A DNA stretch of 64,000 nt, taken from Acidobacteriota bacterium. Its GTDB lineage: Bacteria; Acidobacteriota; Terriglobia; Bryobacterales; UBA6623. Each line of letters begins with the position of its first letter. Within the stretch, counting starts at the first letter, position 1. Location of the stretch: assembly GCA_016125275.1 (NCBI GenBank), contig WGMB01000003.1, positions 744,001 through 808,000 of the forward strand, given 5' to 3'. Below are positions 1-8,742 of the stretch, one piece after another. Made by a program: the position numbers and the translations under genes. The notes below the pieces were generated by a model. The model searched no databases. It saw only the letters and a program-made list of their open reading frames with translations, and was not told the origin of the DNA.

Positions 1-364
1 TGCCGATGCCGGCCAGCATCCCGTGGATGACCGACGGCGAGATGGCTCGGAACCACTGGCCCCACTTGAGCAGCCCGGCCGCCAACTGGATTGTCCCGGC
101 AATCAGCAGCACCACGCCCAGCATCTCGAGCCCGTGCTCTCGCACCAGGTCGTAGACCAGCACGGCCAACCCGGCCGCGGGCCCGCTGACTTGCAGCGGC
201 GAGCCGGCCAGCAGCCCAACCACCAAGCCGCCCACGATGCCGGTGAGCAAGCCCAAGGCGGGCGGAACACCCGAGGCGATCGCGATGCCCATGCACAGCG
301 GCAACGCGACGAGGAAGACGACCACCGAAGCCAACAAGTCCTTCGATAGATCAGGCGATGTCAT
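1..364 (-). CDS. SulP-family anion/bicarbonate transporter, N-terminal part (cut by window edge)
   Basis: The reading frame starts at an ATG and stays open to the left edge (121 codons). The protein opens with a short cytosolic stretch and then hydrophobic helices. Signature segments are LPLCMGIAIASGVPP, GIVGGLVVGLLAGSPLQVSG and SPSVIHGMLAGIG, the typical first transmembrane helices of SulP (COG0659) permeases, which carry sulfate, bicarbonate or other anions. Usual family length is about 500-700 residues, so roughly three quarters is missing. It lies 37 bp downstream of a beta-carbonic anhydrase on the same strand. That pairing is common among bacterial SulP proteins used for bicarbonate uptake, so bicarbonate is the favoured substrate; this is inference. 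Confidence 0.85.
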   Translation of the reverse strand, partial: MTSPDLSKDLLASVVVFLVALPLCMGIAIASGVPPALGLLTGIVGGLVVGLLAGSPLQVSGPAAGLAVLVYDLVREHGLEMLGVVLLIAGTIQLAAGLLKWGQWFRAISPSVIHGMLAGIG

Positions 365-401
365 AGGGGTGGCAGCAGTGCGTCTCGGCGCCTGCCGGCT
401 G

Positions 402-1079
402 TCAGATGGTCGGCAAGTTGCGCAGGTCCGACGTCGGGGTGGTCTCGCCGGTCTCGTCCGACCATTCGGCTCCGACCGGAAGGAAGGCTCGCTCGACTTC
501 GTCGTAGGCCAGGACCTGGCCGGACTCGATCCGGTAGACCCAGCCGTGAATTTCCAGCCGCCCCGCGGCCAAAGCGGCGGCAACGTAGGGGTGCGTGCGC
601 AGATGCGTCAACTGCATCAGCACGTTCTGCTCGATCAGGGCCTGCAGGCGCTTTTCTTCGCTGAGGTTCTGGGCCTCTTCCACGATGCGAACCGCGGCCA
701 GCGAATGCGTGAGCCAGTTCTTCACGTGGGGAAACCGCTCGAGCTTGCGCGGGTCCATGGCGGCCGTCATGGCTCCGCAATAGCTGTGCCCGCAGACGAT
801 TACGTGCCGCACGCCCAGAGCGCCCACGGCATACTCGATCGAAGCGGTGACGCCGCCGGTCTGCCCGGTGTGCGGCGGCACGATGTTGCCCGCATTGCGG
901 CAGATGAACAGCTCGCCGGGCTCGCTCTGCGTTATCAAGCTCGGATCAATGCGGGAGTCCGCGCAGGTAATGAACAGCGCCTCGGGCTGCTGTCCGTGGG
1001 AGAGTCGCTGAAAGAGCTCGCGCCGCTGCGGAAACACGCTCGACTGAAAGCGACGTACGCCGGCCAGGATCTTCTTCAT
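402..1079 (-). CDS. Beta-class carbonic anhydrase
   Basis: A 225-residue zinc enzyme interconverting CO2 and bicarbonate in the cytoplasm. The beta-class residues are all present: Cys39 and the Asp41/Arg43 dyad in CADSRIDP, then His98 and Cys101 in GHSYCGAM. Between them is the family segment ICRNAGNIVPP. The length is normal for the family. The start chosen is the ATG of MKKILAGVRRF. It overlaps the stop of the upstream ArsR gene by 4 bp (ATGA), which argues for translational coupling; an in-frame upstream extension to 1202 would run inside the ArsR gene and is unlikely. With the SulP gene downstream it forms a three-gene operon that probably concentrates or disposes of bicarbonate. Confidence 0.93.
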   Translation of the reverse strand: MKKILAGVRRFQSSVFPQRRELFQRLSHGQQPEALFITCADSRIDPSLITQSEPGELFICRNAGNIVPPHTGQTGGVTASIEYAVGALGVRHVIVCGHSYCGAMTAAMDPRKLERFPHVKNWLTHSLAAVRIVEEAQNLSEEKRLQALIEQNVLMQLTHLRTHPYVAAALAAGRLEIHGWVYRIESGQVLAYDEVERAFLPVGAEWSDETGETTPTSDLRNLPTI

Positions 1080-1471
1080 GCCTTGTGCCTCTTCTCGCTT
1101 TCCTCTTCCGTCTCGATCTCCGCGGCCCGAGGCTCTTCGAACTGAGACTGCCTCACGTTCGGAGCGGATTCGCCCAGGGCCACGCCGCCCAGCAGGAGCC
1201 AAGCGGCTAGCGCCGGCGTGGCCAGCCGATAGAGCACGTGGCGGCCTTCCTTGCGGTCTTCCACCACGTGGTTGGCGCGCAGCACCGCCAGGTGTTGGGA
1301 AATCCGGGCCTGACGCACGCCCAAGCTCTCGCAGAGCGTGTTGACGTCCTTCTCACTGTCGGAAAGCTCCTCTACCAAGCGTACCCGGTCCGGATGACCG
1401 AGAGCCTTGAAGAGCTCGGCCATGGCCTTGGTCGGCCTGTCGCCCCTCGCCGTAGAGCTGGACTCCCTCAT
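1076..1471 (-). CDS. ArsR/SmtB-family winged-helix repressor
   Basis: A 131-residue DNA-binding protein with the ArsR winged-helix pattern. The stretch ELFKALGHPDRVRLVEEL is followed by the recognition-helix region VRQARISQHLAVLRANHVV and the wing EGRHVLYRL. No obvious metal-binding ELCVCDL-type motif is present, so the ligand is unknown. A C-terminal hydrophobic patch (WLLLGGVALG) and charged tail are unusual for the family. The start is uncertain: the ATG at 1471 has no Shine-Dalgarno and overlaps a near-palindrome, while an in-frame ATG at 1423 (MAELFKAL) would leave that palindrome in the leader as an operator. It overlaps the carbonic anhydrase gene by 4 bp and probably autoregulates the operon. 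Confidence 0.85.
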   Translation of the reverse strand: MRESSSTARGDRPTKAMAELFKALGHPDRVRLVEELSDSEKDVNTLCESLGVRQARISQHLAVLRANHVVEDRKEGRHVLYRLATPALAAWLLLGGVALGESAPNVRQSQFEEPRAAEIETEEESEKRHKA

Positions 1472-1496
1472 ATTCACGATCGCGAATATAAGTATA
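1470..1496 (-). promoter_or_regulatory. Candidate ArsR operator and -10 box
   Basis: Positions 1470-1489 form a near-perfect 20-bp inverted repeat (ATATTCACGA / TCGCGAATAT, 9 of 10 pairs). It has the AT-rich TTCA...GAA character of ArsR-family operators. On the minus strand TATACT at 1491-1496 is a good -10 box, which would put the transcription start inside the palindrome. Repressor binding there would block the promoter. Assignment is by pattern only. Confidence 0.55.
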
Positions 1497-1618
1497 TCGT
1501 TCCACGCAGGCCTCGCGAGCCCTATGGTGCGATATCGAACGATCCCATCGAGGCTCCGCTCGGTCCGCCCACGTATGCAGGTGTTGGCGTACATGAAGCG
1601 CCGGACCGCGGCAACAAG

Positions 1619-1652
1619 AAGGTCCCCGGCGCAGCAGGCGGCGGGGACCTTT
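1619..1652 (-). terminator. Rho-independent-type hairpin after the TonB receptor gene
   Basis: A 10-bp perfect stem (AAGGTCCCCG paired with CGGGGACCTT on the minus strand) with a 13-nt loop lies about 30 bp past the receptor stop codon. The following bases are only moderately T-rich (CTTGTT). It separates this gene from the divergent ArsR promoter region; the rest of 1472-1681 shows no gene. Confidence 0.6.
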
Positions 1653-1681
1653 GGGTGGCACGGAGCGTCAATGCAGGCTGG

Positions 1682-4600
1682 TCAGAAGATGACTTTCATC
1701 CCGAACTGCATGTTGCGAGGCGTCCCCGCGCTCGTGATGCGGCCGAAGTTGGCCGTGCCGAAGGTGCCTCCGGCTTGTCCGAAGCGCGGCGTATTGGTGA
1801 AGTGGAACGACTCGAAGCGGAACTGCAGCCGCACCCTCTCGGTGATGTCGAACATCTTGAGAGCCGAGAAGTCCCAGTTGAAGGCCGACCGCTGCTGCAT
1901 CGTGTTGCGGCCCAAATTGCCGATCGTGTAGTCGGCTTGGCGGGAGAAGACGCTGGTATCGAAATCCTCCTCGATGGTCCGCTCGTCGCTACTGAGGATC
2001 GGGTTGCCGTTGACGTTGGGGCGGTTGACCACGCCGTGCGTGCCGGTGTTGGCAGGGTTCCCGCCGATAGTGACCGAGTACGGTCGGCCGCTCGCGTAGG
2101 TGACGATGCTGCCGACGCCCCATCCGCCAAAGACGAAGTCGAGCGCCTTGGGCATGTTCGACCCGAACTTCTGTCCGCGTCCGAAGGGCAGCTCATACAA
2201 GCCGCTGACGACAAACCGGTGCGGAACGTTCTGGTTGTCCAGGGCCTTCTCGATGCTCAGGTTGCGCAGATCCTGGAAGCCGCAACCGCTGGTGTTGCCG
2301 GCCGCGGCGTTGCCGCAGGTGTCCCCGATGTTCTTCGACCAAGTGTAGGAGCCCAGTACCGTGAAGCCCTGCGAGAAGCGCTTCTCGATCTTGGTGACCC
2401 AGGAGTGGTAGTTACTGTTGCCGTCCTGGTTGTAGTAGATCACCTGGCCCAGCGGCGACACCGGGCGGTCGATGCCGGGAATCGTAGCTGAGGCGTAGCG
2501 GCGCTTGTCATTGATGTTGCCCGGCCCCGGCGGCGAGAAGTTGCCGTCGTAGCGTCGCAACAGGTGCGTGCCGCGGGAGCCCGAATAGCCGGTCTCGAAC
2601 AGCCAATCCTTGGCCAACTCATGCTGGATGTTGAAGTTCCACTGCTGGGCGGAGCTCAGCGACGGATTGCGGTTGTAGGACGAGAAGGTCAGCCCGGTGG
2701 CGTTCTCGAGCTGCAGCGAGCCGGCTTGAGGACCGTTGCGCAGTAGCAAGGCCGGCGTGGTCGGGCTCGACGTCAATTGTACGCCGTACGCGTTGGGCGG
2801 ATTGCCGATCAGGTACTGCGCGTCGCCGAAGGGCTCCATGTAGGTGTAGTAGATGCCGTAGCCGCCGCGCACCACGGTCTTGCTTCCCACTTTATAGGCG
2901 AGGCCGAATCGCGGCATCACGTTGTTCTTGTCCGAGTGGTACATCGCCCGGCCGTAGCTGCCGTTGCCCTCCGTGCCGGCGTAAATCAGCTTCGGGTTGG
3001 CCGGATCGGTGGTGATGTCGAAGATGCCCATGCGGTCGTACTTGTCTTTCCAGGGCTGCAGAAACTCGTACCGCATGCCCAGGTTCAGGGTCAGATTCGG
3101 CGTGATCTTCCAGTCGTCTTGCACGTAGCCGGCCCACAGCGTCTGGCGCAACTGCACCTGAATGCGGGTCTGATAGGTGTAGGTGTTGACGTCGCCGAGC
3201 AAGAAGTCGGACATGCCGTCGCCGGTGAAGCGCCCGTTGTAGTTGTAGGTGCCGATCTCGTGGCGGATGTTGAAGATGTTGTTCTGCGAGCGAATCAGGT
3301 TGAAGCCGCCCTTGATGGAGTGCTTGCCCTTGGTCCAGCTCAAGTCGGTCACGAGCTGGCGGTTCTGGGAGTCCCGATCGACCGGATTGAAGCCGCCGAT
3401 GCCGACCTGACGGTAGCCGGTGATGCCCATGGCGGAGAAGCTGCCGGGTATCGAGTTGTTCCCGCCCATGATGCCGTACTGCTCGTTGAGCAGGGCGCCG
3501 CCCGTCTGCGCCGGGTTGTCGCGCTTGAACAGGCCGAAGTTCCAGGCGCCGCGGATGGACCATAGCAGGTTCGGCTTGAGCACCTTGTTCCAGCTCGCGC
3601 CGGTGTTGTAGCCCTGGATGATCGTGTCGAGACCGCCGCCATAGGCCGGCGGAGGCAGCGCGAGCACGGCGGGATTCACGGAGTTGTGGCGCGAAAGCCG
3701 CCACATGAACATGTCCTTGTTGGTGGGATTGAAGTCGATGCGGGCGTCGTACTTGTCGACGTCGTTCTTGGCCGGCGACTGGTTCAAGTAGTTGGCGGCT
3801 AGGCTGCTGTTCTGGGGATCGGGGTAGAGGTTGATCAGCGTCTGGGCGACCGGGTCCTGGCGGTTGGCCGGGATGACGTTGTTGGGGAAGGGGTTGCCCG
3901 TGCTGGGATCGGTGATGGTCTTGCTGAGCTCGCCGAAATCGCCGGTCCGCATCCGCAGCGTCGGGATCGTGGAGTTGATGGTCGAGCTCTCGCGGATCTT
4001 GGTGCCTTCGTAGTCTCCGAACCAGAAGATCTTGTTGCGAAAGTCGAGCTTTTCTCCCAGCCACAGCGGTCCTCCTACGGAGAACCCGTACTGGTTGCGC
4101 TTGAACGGCGGTTTGGGCTTGTCGACCGGATCGAAGAAGTTCTTCGCGTCGAGGTTCTCATTGCGCAGAAACTCGAACAGAGTGCCGTGCAGCCGGTTCG
4201 TGCCGCTCTTGGTCGTCACGTTCACCACGCCGCCCATGGCGCGACCGTACTCGGCGGCGTAGGAGTTGGTTTGGACCTTGAACTCCTGGATGGCGTCAAT
4301 CGAAGGCTGCACCATCTCCGACCGGCGCTGCGCGCCGGCGAGCTCGGAGCCGTTGTTGTCCACGCCGTCGAGGATGAAGTTGTTTTGGGTGGTGCGTTGT
4401 CCGCCCACCGAGAAGCCGCCGAATCGGCCGCCGACGGGCTGCACGGCCCCGGCGGAGAGCAGCGCGAGCTGGTTGTAGTTGCGGCCGTTGAGCGGCATGT
4501 TGACGATGCGGTTGTTCTCGATCACCTGCCCTCGGCTGGCGTCGACGGTGTTGAGCTGGACGGCGTCGGCCGTCACCTCGATCTGCTCGGAGATGGCCCC

Positions 4601-4936
4601 GATCTCGAGGGCGAAGTTGACCTCCGCGCGCTGATCCACCTCCAACGTGATCCCGGTGCGATTGACTGCATTGAATCCGTCGGCCGCCACCAGAATGCGG
4701 TATTGCCCCGGCGGTAGGAGGGTGACGGTGTAGTACCCGGAAGCATTCGTCGAGACATCGCGGGCGGCGGCGGTCGCCTCGTTCGTGACGGTGACCTTGG
4801 CCCCGGGAATGACGGCGTTCGTCTGGTCCGTGACTCGTCCGGTCAGCGTCCCGGTTTGCGCCAGGCCGATCATGGGAAAAGCAGCGAGCAGCGTCGCGAA
4901 CACGGCGACTCTCAATATCCTCGTAGCGTTCATCAT
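1682..4936 (-). CDS. Oar-like TonB-dependent receptor with carboxypeptidase-regulatory-like domain
   Basis: A 1084-residue outer-membrane protein. It has a signal peptide (hydrophobic segment ending near AQTGT), then a carboxypeptidase-regulatory-like beta-sandwich at about residues 28-105 (LTGRVTDQTNAVIPGAKVTV), a TonB plug from about residue 125, and a long barrel ending in the terminal phenylalanine (GMKVIF). No TonB box can be confidently picked. Such Oar-like receptors occur in dozens of copies in acidobacterial genomes and are thought to import large substrates or act in surface interactions; the substrate here is unknown. Two tandem ATG codons are possible starts. AAGAGG at 4941-4946 is 4 nt from the first (4936) and 7 nt from the second (4933), so the second may be used. 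It is transcribed alone, with a hairpin after the stop. Confidence 0.88.
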   Translation of the reverse strand: MMNATRILRVAVFATLLAAFPMIGLAQTGTLTGRVTDQTNAVIPGAKVTVTNEATAAARDVSTNASGYYTVTLLPPGQYRILVAADGFNAVNRTGITLEVDQRAEVNFALEIGAISEQIEVTADAVQLNTVDASRGQVIENNRIVNMPLNGRNYNQLALLSAGAVQPVGGRFGGFSVGGQRTTQNNFILDGVDNNGSELAGAQRRSEMVQPSIDAIQEFKVQTNSYAAEYGRAMGGVVNVTTKSGTNRLHGTLFEFLRNENLDAKNFFDPVDKPKPPFKRNQYGFSVGGPLWLGEKLDFRNKIFWFGDYEGTKIRESSTINSTIPTLRMRTGDFGELSKTITDPSTGNPFPNNVIPANRQDPVAQTLINLYPDPQNSSLAANYLNQSPAKNDVDKYDARIDFNPTNKDMFMWRLSRHNSVNPAVLALPPPAYGGGLDTIIQGYNTGASWNKVLKPNLLWSIRGAWNFGLFKRDNPAQTGGALLNEQYGIMGGNNSIPGSFSAMGITGYRQVGIGGFNPVDRDSQNRQLVTDLSWTKGKHSIKGGFNLIRSQNNIFNIRHEIGTYNYNGRFTGDGMSDFLLGDVNTYTYQTRIQVQLRQTLWAGYVQDDWKITPNLTLNLGMRYEFLQPWKDKYDRMGIFDITTDPANPKLIYAGTEGNGSYGRAMYHSDKNNVMPRFGLAYKVGSKTVVRGGYGIYYTYMEPFGDAQYLIGNPPNAYGVQLTSSPTTPALLLRNGPQAGSLQLENATGLTFSSYNRNPSLSSAQQWNFNIQHELAKDWLFETGYSGSRGTHLLRRYDGNFSPPGPGNINDKRRYASATIPGIDRPVSPLGQVIYYNQDGNSNYHSWVTKIEKRFSQGFTVLGSYTWSKNIGDTCGNAAAGNTSGCGFQDLRNLSIEKALDNQNVPHRFVVSGLYELPFGRGQKFGSNMPKALDFVFGGWGVGSIVTYASGRPYSVTIGGNPANTGTHGVVNRPNVNGNPILSSDERTIEEDFDTSVFSRQADYTIGNLGRNTMQQRSAFNWDFSALKMFDITERVRLQFRFESFHFTNTPRFGQAGGTFGTANFGRITSAGTPRNMQFGMKVIF

Positions 4937-5156
4937 CTAACCTCTTTTCTTTCTTTAGATTGACAGGAGTTAACGATGGATCACACCTGTGAATCAGTTG
5001 TCGATTTAATAGTGTAAACACACCGTACTGAATCCGCGAAAGAACAGGTATCCGATTTGCGCCAGACTTAGGGCCGCGGCGTCCGGACGCAATCACGGGA
5101 ATGCGGACCGCGATGCGAAGCGCGAGGCTCCAACTTGGTAGGATCGGGAGAAGCGT
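4937..5156. promoter_or_regulatory. Divergent intergenic region, receptor / sulfatase-fold gene
   Basis: A 220-bp gap between two divergent starts, visibly more A/T-rich (about 4947-5030) than its surroundings. It holds the receptor Shine-Dalgarno (AAGAGG, minus strand), a short inverted repeat TCACA-CC-TGTGA at 4981-4992 and, on the minus strand, a TTTACACTATTAAAT stretch near 5005-5020 that could contain promoter elements. No clean -35/-10 pair could be fixed and no gene was seen. Confidence 0.35.
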
Positions 5157-6008
5157 ATGAGCCAACCCCGCGGCAACAACTACATCCTGGTGATCTTCGA
5201 CTCGTGCCGCTACGACACGTTCATCGAAGCGGCCCCCAAGACGATCGCGAAGCTCGGGCCCATCGAGAAGCGGTGGTCATACGCCTCGTGGACGGCGCCG
5301 TCGCACTACAACCTGCTGATGGGACTGCTGCCGCACCAGAGCCCGCAGAACATCTACGCCTCGGAGTACTACAAGAAGGACTTCCTGCGGTTCAACGAGC
5401 GGTTGGGGCAGCAGGACATCGAGTTCAAGTCCTTCGTGCCGAAGCTCTACTTCCCGGCCTTCCTGCAGCAGAAGCTCAACTACCGCACCCACGCGATGGT
5501 TTCGCTGCCGGTGCTGAATCCGCGCACGATCCTGAACCAGAACTTCGACACGTTCCGGCTGATGGACAGCCACAACGACATGCGGGCGATGCTCAAGGAG
5601 ATGCGCTTCCCCGAGGATCGTCCGTCCTTCTACATCCTCAACGTCGGCGAAACGCACTATCCCTACGCCCTGCCGAACGAGGACCCCAAGGATTGGCCGC
5701 GGATCTCAGGCGTGCACGGCGTCTTCAAGCACCTCGACGATCACATCGTCGGCGGCAAGGTGGTCGAGTCGCACGAGAAGTTCTTCGACGCTCAGAAGAT
5801 GGCCGAGTTGCGCAACCGGCAGGTCAAGACCGTGCAGTATCTCGACGGCGTGGTCGAGGAGCTCTTCGACATGGTTCCGGAGAACACCTACATCACCATC
5901 ACGGCCGACCACGGCGAGCTCTTTGGCGAAGAGGGCTACTTCGGCCACGGCCCCATCATGCACGAGAAGGTCTTCGAGGTTCCGTTCGTCGAGGGCAAGC
6001 TGCGCTAG
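5157..6008 (+). CDS. Sulfatase-fold (alkaline phosphatase superfamily) hydrolase-like protein
   Basis: A 283-residue protein with the N-terminal metal-site pattern of the superfamily (LVIFDSCRYDTF) and the late ADHGELFGEEGYFGHG motif that supplies the second metal site. The nucleophile position is probably Thr or Ser in WTAPSHYNLLMG; the Cys-x-Pro-x-Arg motif matured to formylglycine in true sulfatases is absent. A phosphodiesterase, phosphatase or transferase role is therefore more likely than sulfatase. It is short for the family (usually over 400 residues), has no signal peptide and is therefore probably cytoplasmic. A GGGAG Shine-Dalgarno lies about 7-8 nt before the ATG. It is a single-gene unit, divergent from the receptor. 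The substrate cannot be inferred. Confidence 0.75.
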   Translation: MSQPRGNNYILVIFDSCRYDTFIEAAPKTIAKLGPIEKRWSYASWTAPSHYNLLMGLLPHQSPQNIYASEYYKKDFLRFNERLGQQDIEFKSFVPKLYFPAFLQQKLNYRTHAMVSLPVLNPRTILNQNFDTFRLMDSHNDMRAMLKEMRFPEDRPSFYILNVGETHYPYALPNEDPKDWPRISGVHGVFKHLDDHIVGGKVVESHEKFFDAQKMAELRNRQVKTVQYLDGVVEELFDMVPENTYITITADHGELFGEEGYFGHGPIMHEKVFEVPFVEGKLR

Positions 6009-6039
6009 TCAGTCGATCGGGGATCGGCGAATCCGGCCG

Positions 6040-7722
6040 TCAGCCGTCCGCCGCCAGCTTTTCGCAGCACCGCACGGCGTTGGCCATCATGGTCAGGGTC
6101 GGGTTGACGGTTCCCATGCTGGGATAGACGGCCCCGTCCATCAGCCACACGTTGGGAACCTCGTGCAGCCGGCCCCAGCGGTCCGCGACGCTCGTTTTGG
6201 GGTTGTCGCCCATGCGCGCGCCGCCCACCTCATGGATGCCGAAGCCGGGCAGCCGGGCGTCCGCCAGGTCGGCTTGGCGAATCTTCTTCGCGCCGGCGGC
6301 TTCCAGCATCTCCGCGCCCTGGCCCAGGGCGTCTTGGAACAGGGCCTTCTCGTTGTCGCGCCACTTCATGTGGATGCGCAGTGCGGGAATGCCCCAGGCG
6401 TCCACGCGCGACGGGTCGAGCTCGCAGTAGTTGTCGTAGTCGGGCAGGCACTCGACGAAGCCGTGGACGCCGACCGACCAGTCCGCCTCGTCATGGACGG
6501 CCTGCTTGAATCTCTTGCCGAAGCCGGAGGCGTGCATGGCGAAGCGCGGGACGCTGGCGCCCTGGTAGCTGTAGCCTCGGATCAGCCCGTTGGTGTGCGG
6601 CTTGTCCACGTTGCGGAAGCGCGGGATGAACAGGCCGTTGGGGCGCCGCGGCGCCCCGTGCCAGGGCTTGGCGGGCATGTCGTCGAATACGCCGCTGACC
6701 TGTCCGCCGTACATGTGGTCCATGATGTAGCGCCCGAGCACGCCGGAGCCGTTGCCCAGGCCGCCGGGAGCCGAGGTCAGCAGCAGCCGCACGGATTCGA
6801 GCGTGGAAGCGCACAGGACCACCCGCTTGGCGCGAATCTCTCGCGCCGTGCGCGAGAAACGCTCCAGGTAGGCCACGCCGTTGGCTCGGCCGGAAGCCTT
6901 GTCGAGCGTGATGTGGCTGGCGACGGCGTCCGGAATCAGTGTCAGGCGGCCGGTCTCCTCGGCGGCCCTTAGCGTGGTGAAGGGGCTGGAGTAGTAGGAG
7001 TAGGTGATGCAGCCGCGGTTGCAGGGTCCGCAATAGTGGCAGGCGGCCCGGCCGTTGTGTTCCTTGGTCAGAATGGCCGTGCGGCCGATGGTCACCAGCC
7101 GCCCAAAGCGCTTCTCCACGCGCGCTTTTAGCCGCTGATCGCCGCAGGTGTAGGCCATCGGCGGCAGAAAGTCGCTGTCGGGAAAGTGCGCCAGCCCTTC
7201 AGCCTGGCCGCTGACGCCGATGAACCGCTCGACCTGCGAGTAGTACGGCGCCATCTCGGCATAGTCAATGGGCCAATCCACGCCGTAGCCGTCGTGCGTG
7301 GCGGCCTTGAAGTCCAGGTCGCTCAAGCGGTAGCTCTGGCGACCCCAGGCCAGCGAGCGGCCGCCCACGGCCCGCACGCGAATCCAGCGGAACGGCATGT
7401 CGTCGGGCGTGGTGTAAGGGTTCTCGATGTCGTTGACGTACCAGCGCCAGTTGGTCTCCGAACAAGCGCCCTGGGTGGCCTGGATCGGCCGCAGCCGCGC
7501 GATCTCGGGAGACGCCACGCCCCCGGGGCTGGTGTCGCGGTACTTCATCTCGTACGGCGGCACGTGTTCGCCGAACTGGTCCGGCGTGGTGCGCGAGCCG
7601 GCTTCGAGCACGGCGACCTTCAGGCCGGCTTCGGCCAGTTGCTTGGCGGCCCAGCCGCCGGTGGCGCCGGAACCCACGATGACGGCGTCGTAGACTTCGT
7701 TGTCTCGCACTCGGGCCTGCAT
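6040..7722 (-). CDS. GMC-type FAD-dependent oxidoreductase
   Basis: A 560-residue flavoenzyme. The FAD-binding Rossmann motif is near the N terminus (VIVGSGATGGWAAKQLAEAG), followed by the second GMC region (GGRSLAWGRQSYRL) and the C-terminal catalytic/FAD part (EVGGARMGDNPKTSVAD and GTVNPTLTMMANA). A four-cysteine segment (CHYCGPCNRGC, around residue 225-240) is typical of the subgroup related to gluconate 2-dehydrogenase large subunits and choline dehydrogenase-like proteins. The usual small and cytochrome subunits are not next to it. The start chosen is the ATG of MQARVRDNEVYD; the longer in-frame extension to 7911 is arginine-rich and overlaps the next gene. No Shine-Dalgarno is seen, but TAGAAT lies 10 nt before the start. 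Likely oxidises a sugar or alcohol. Confidence 0.85.
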   Translation of the reverse strand: MQARVRDNEVYDAVIVGSGATGGWAAKQLAEAGLKVAVLEAGSRTTPDQFGEHVPPYEMKYRDTSPGGVASPEIARLRPIQATQGACSETNWRWYVNDIENPYTTPDDMPFRWIRVRAVGGRSLAWGRQSYRLSDLDFKAATHDGYGVDWPIDYAEMAPYYSQVERFIGVSGQAEGLAHFPDSDFLPPMAYTCGDQRLKARVEKRFGRLVTIGRTAILTKEHNGRAACHYCGPCNRGCITYSYYSSPFTTLRAAEETGRLTLIPDAVASHITLDKASGRANGVAYLERFSRTAREIRAKRVVLCASTLESVRLLLTSAPGGLGNGSGVLGRYIMDHMYGGQVSGVFDDMPAKPWHGAPRRPNGLFIPRFRNVDKPHTNGLIRGYSYQGASVPRFAMHASGFGKRFKQAVHDEADWSVGVHGFVECLPDYDNYCELDPSRVDAWGIPALRIHMKWRDNEKALFQDALGQGAEMLEAAGAKKIRQADLADARLPGFGIHEVGGARMGDNPKTSVADRWGRLHEVPNVWLMDGAVYPSMGTVNPTLTMMANAVRCCEKLAADG

Positions 7723-7795
7723 GATCAGGTTGATTCTAGCGTTCCGGGACGGCCTCCCAGGGGACCGCTTCCGCTCAGGCCGCGGGAACGTGAAA

Positions 7796-7822
7796 GAACC
7801 GCCGAGGCGCTCCCGGCGGTTC
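7796..7822 (-). terminator. Hairpin terminator of the CHRD-protein gene
   Basis: An 8-bp stem (GAACCGCC/GGCGGTTC) with an 11-nt loop lies about 30 bp past the CHRD-protein stop. On the minus strand it is followed by TTTC, and on the plus strand by GATCTTTT, so it may act in both directions. Confidence 0.55.
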
Positions 7823-7852
7823 GATCTTTTGGCGGGCTTTGGGAGGAGAGGT

Positions 7853-8710
7853 TTAGCGAGCCGAGCCCACGACCTCTTCCGAGTCCGTATTGAGTCCGAC
7901 GCGTCGCCCAATGGCGGCCACGTTGGAGTCGATGCGGTTGAACTGCATGACGCGAGCCTCGCTCGAGATGTCCTGCGTGAAGGAGATCAACTCGCTCAGG
8001 TCCGCCCGCAGCTCGCTCAACTGCCGGCTAAGCATGGTGATCTCCCCGCGAAGCTGCCGGTTCTGGTCGTCGGCCGAGCGCTGGAGCTGCCCGCGGATCT
8101 CGCCGGACTGGTTCTCGGAGGTGTGCAGGTTCAAATAGTACGCGCTGGGATTGCGCGCGATCTCTACAGCCGTGTCGACTTCCATCGAGGTGGTCAGCGT
8201 GACCGAGCGGCTGATGCGGGTGGAACCGGCCGCGGCGGCCATGTCCATCACGTTGAAGTTGACGACCACGTCGCCGTTCTCCGACGAGCCTCCCTTGTGG
8301 ATGTGGAAGCCGGTGATCGTCTGGTTGGCGGAACCGGTCGGTTTGTCAAAATCGCCGCGGACCGACACGGTCACCTTCTGGATGTCGTTTCGCTCGACCG
8401 TCAGGCCGCCCGGCATGGGGTCGTCCTCGTTGTCCGTGTCGTCTCCGGCCCCAACGAGGCCGAGAAAGCTGTCGAGTCCGCTCTGCACGGCCTCGCCGAT
8501 ATTTTCGAAAGTTCCGTCGTCTTCGGCGTCGATGTCGAAGACCATGCTGACGGTAAAGTTGCCGCTGTTGTCGGTTTCAACAGCCGGATTCTCGTTCGAT
8601 CCTTGCAGATCAGCGGTCAGGTTGACGGTCGCGGTCTGGGTCGTCGCCTGCGCCAGTCCTAGGCTGGGCAGCAACAAGGCTGCCGTGGAAAAGGCCAAAA
8701 CTCTGAACAT
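7853..8710 (-). CDS. Secreted CHRD-domain protein with C-terminal coiled coil
   Basis: A 285-residue protein with a clear signal peptide (VLAFSTAALLLPSLGLAQA). A CHRD (chordin-type) domain spans about residues 25-210. Its best marks are GFHIHKGGSSENGDVVVNF and the terminal YYLNLHTSENQSGEIRGQL. An acidic insert (GDDTDNEDD) interrupts the domain. Residues about 212-270 (RQLRGEITMLSRQLSELRADL) look like a coiled coil, suggesting oligomerisation. CHRD domains in bacteria have no established biochemical activity. The Shine-Dalgarno AGGA lies 5 nt before the ATG. It is a single gene bracketed by hairpins. Confidence 0.8.
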   Translation of the reverse strand: MFRVLAFSTAALLLPSLGLAQATTQTATVNLTADLQGSNENPAVETDNSGNFTVSMVFDIDAEDDGTFENIGEAVQSGLDSFLGLVGAGDDTDNEDDPMPGGLTVERNDIQKVTVSVRGDFDKPTGSANQTITGFHIHKGGSSENGDVVVNFNVMDMAAAAGSTRISRSVTLTTSMEVDTAVEIARNPSAYYLNLHTSENQSGEIRGQLQRSADDQNRQLRGEITMLSRQLSELRADLSELISFTQDISSEARVMQFNRIDSNVAAIGRRVGLNTDSEEVVGSAR

Positions 8711-8742
8711 AATTCCTGTGGTACTCCTTGGTTGATTTCAGA

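Noticed and set aside
5157-6008. A true sulfatase
   Set aside because: The Cys/Ser-x-Pro-x-Arg formylglycine motif is absent and the protein is much shorter than sulfatases.
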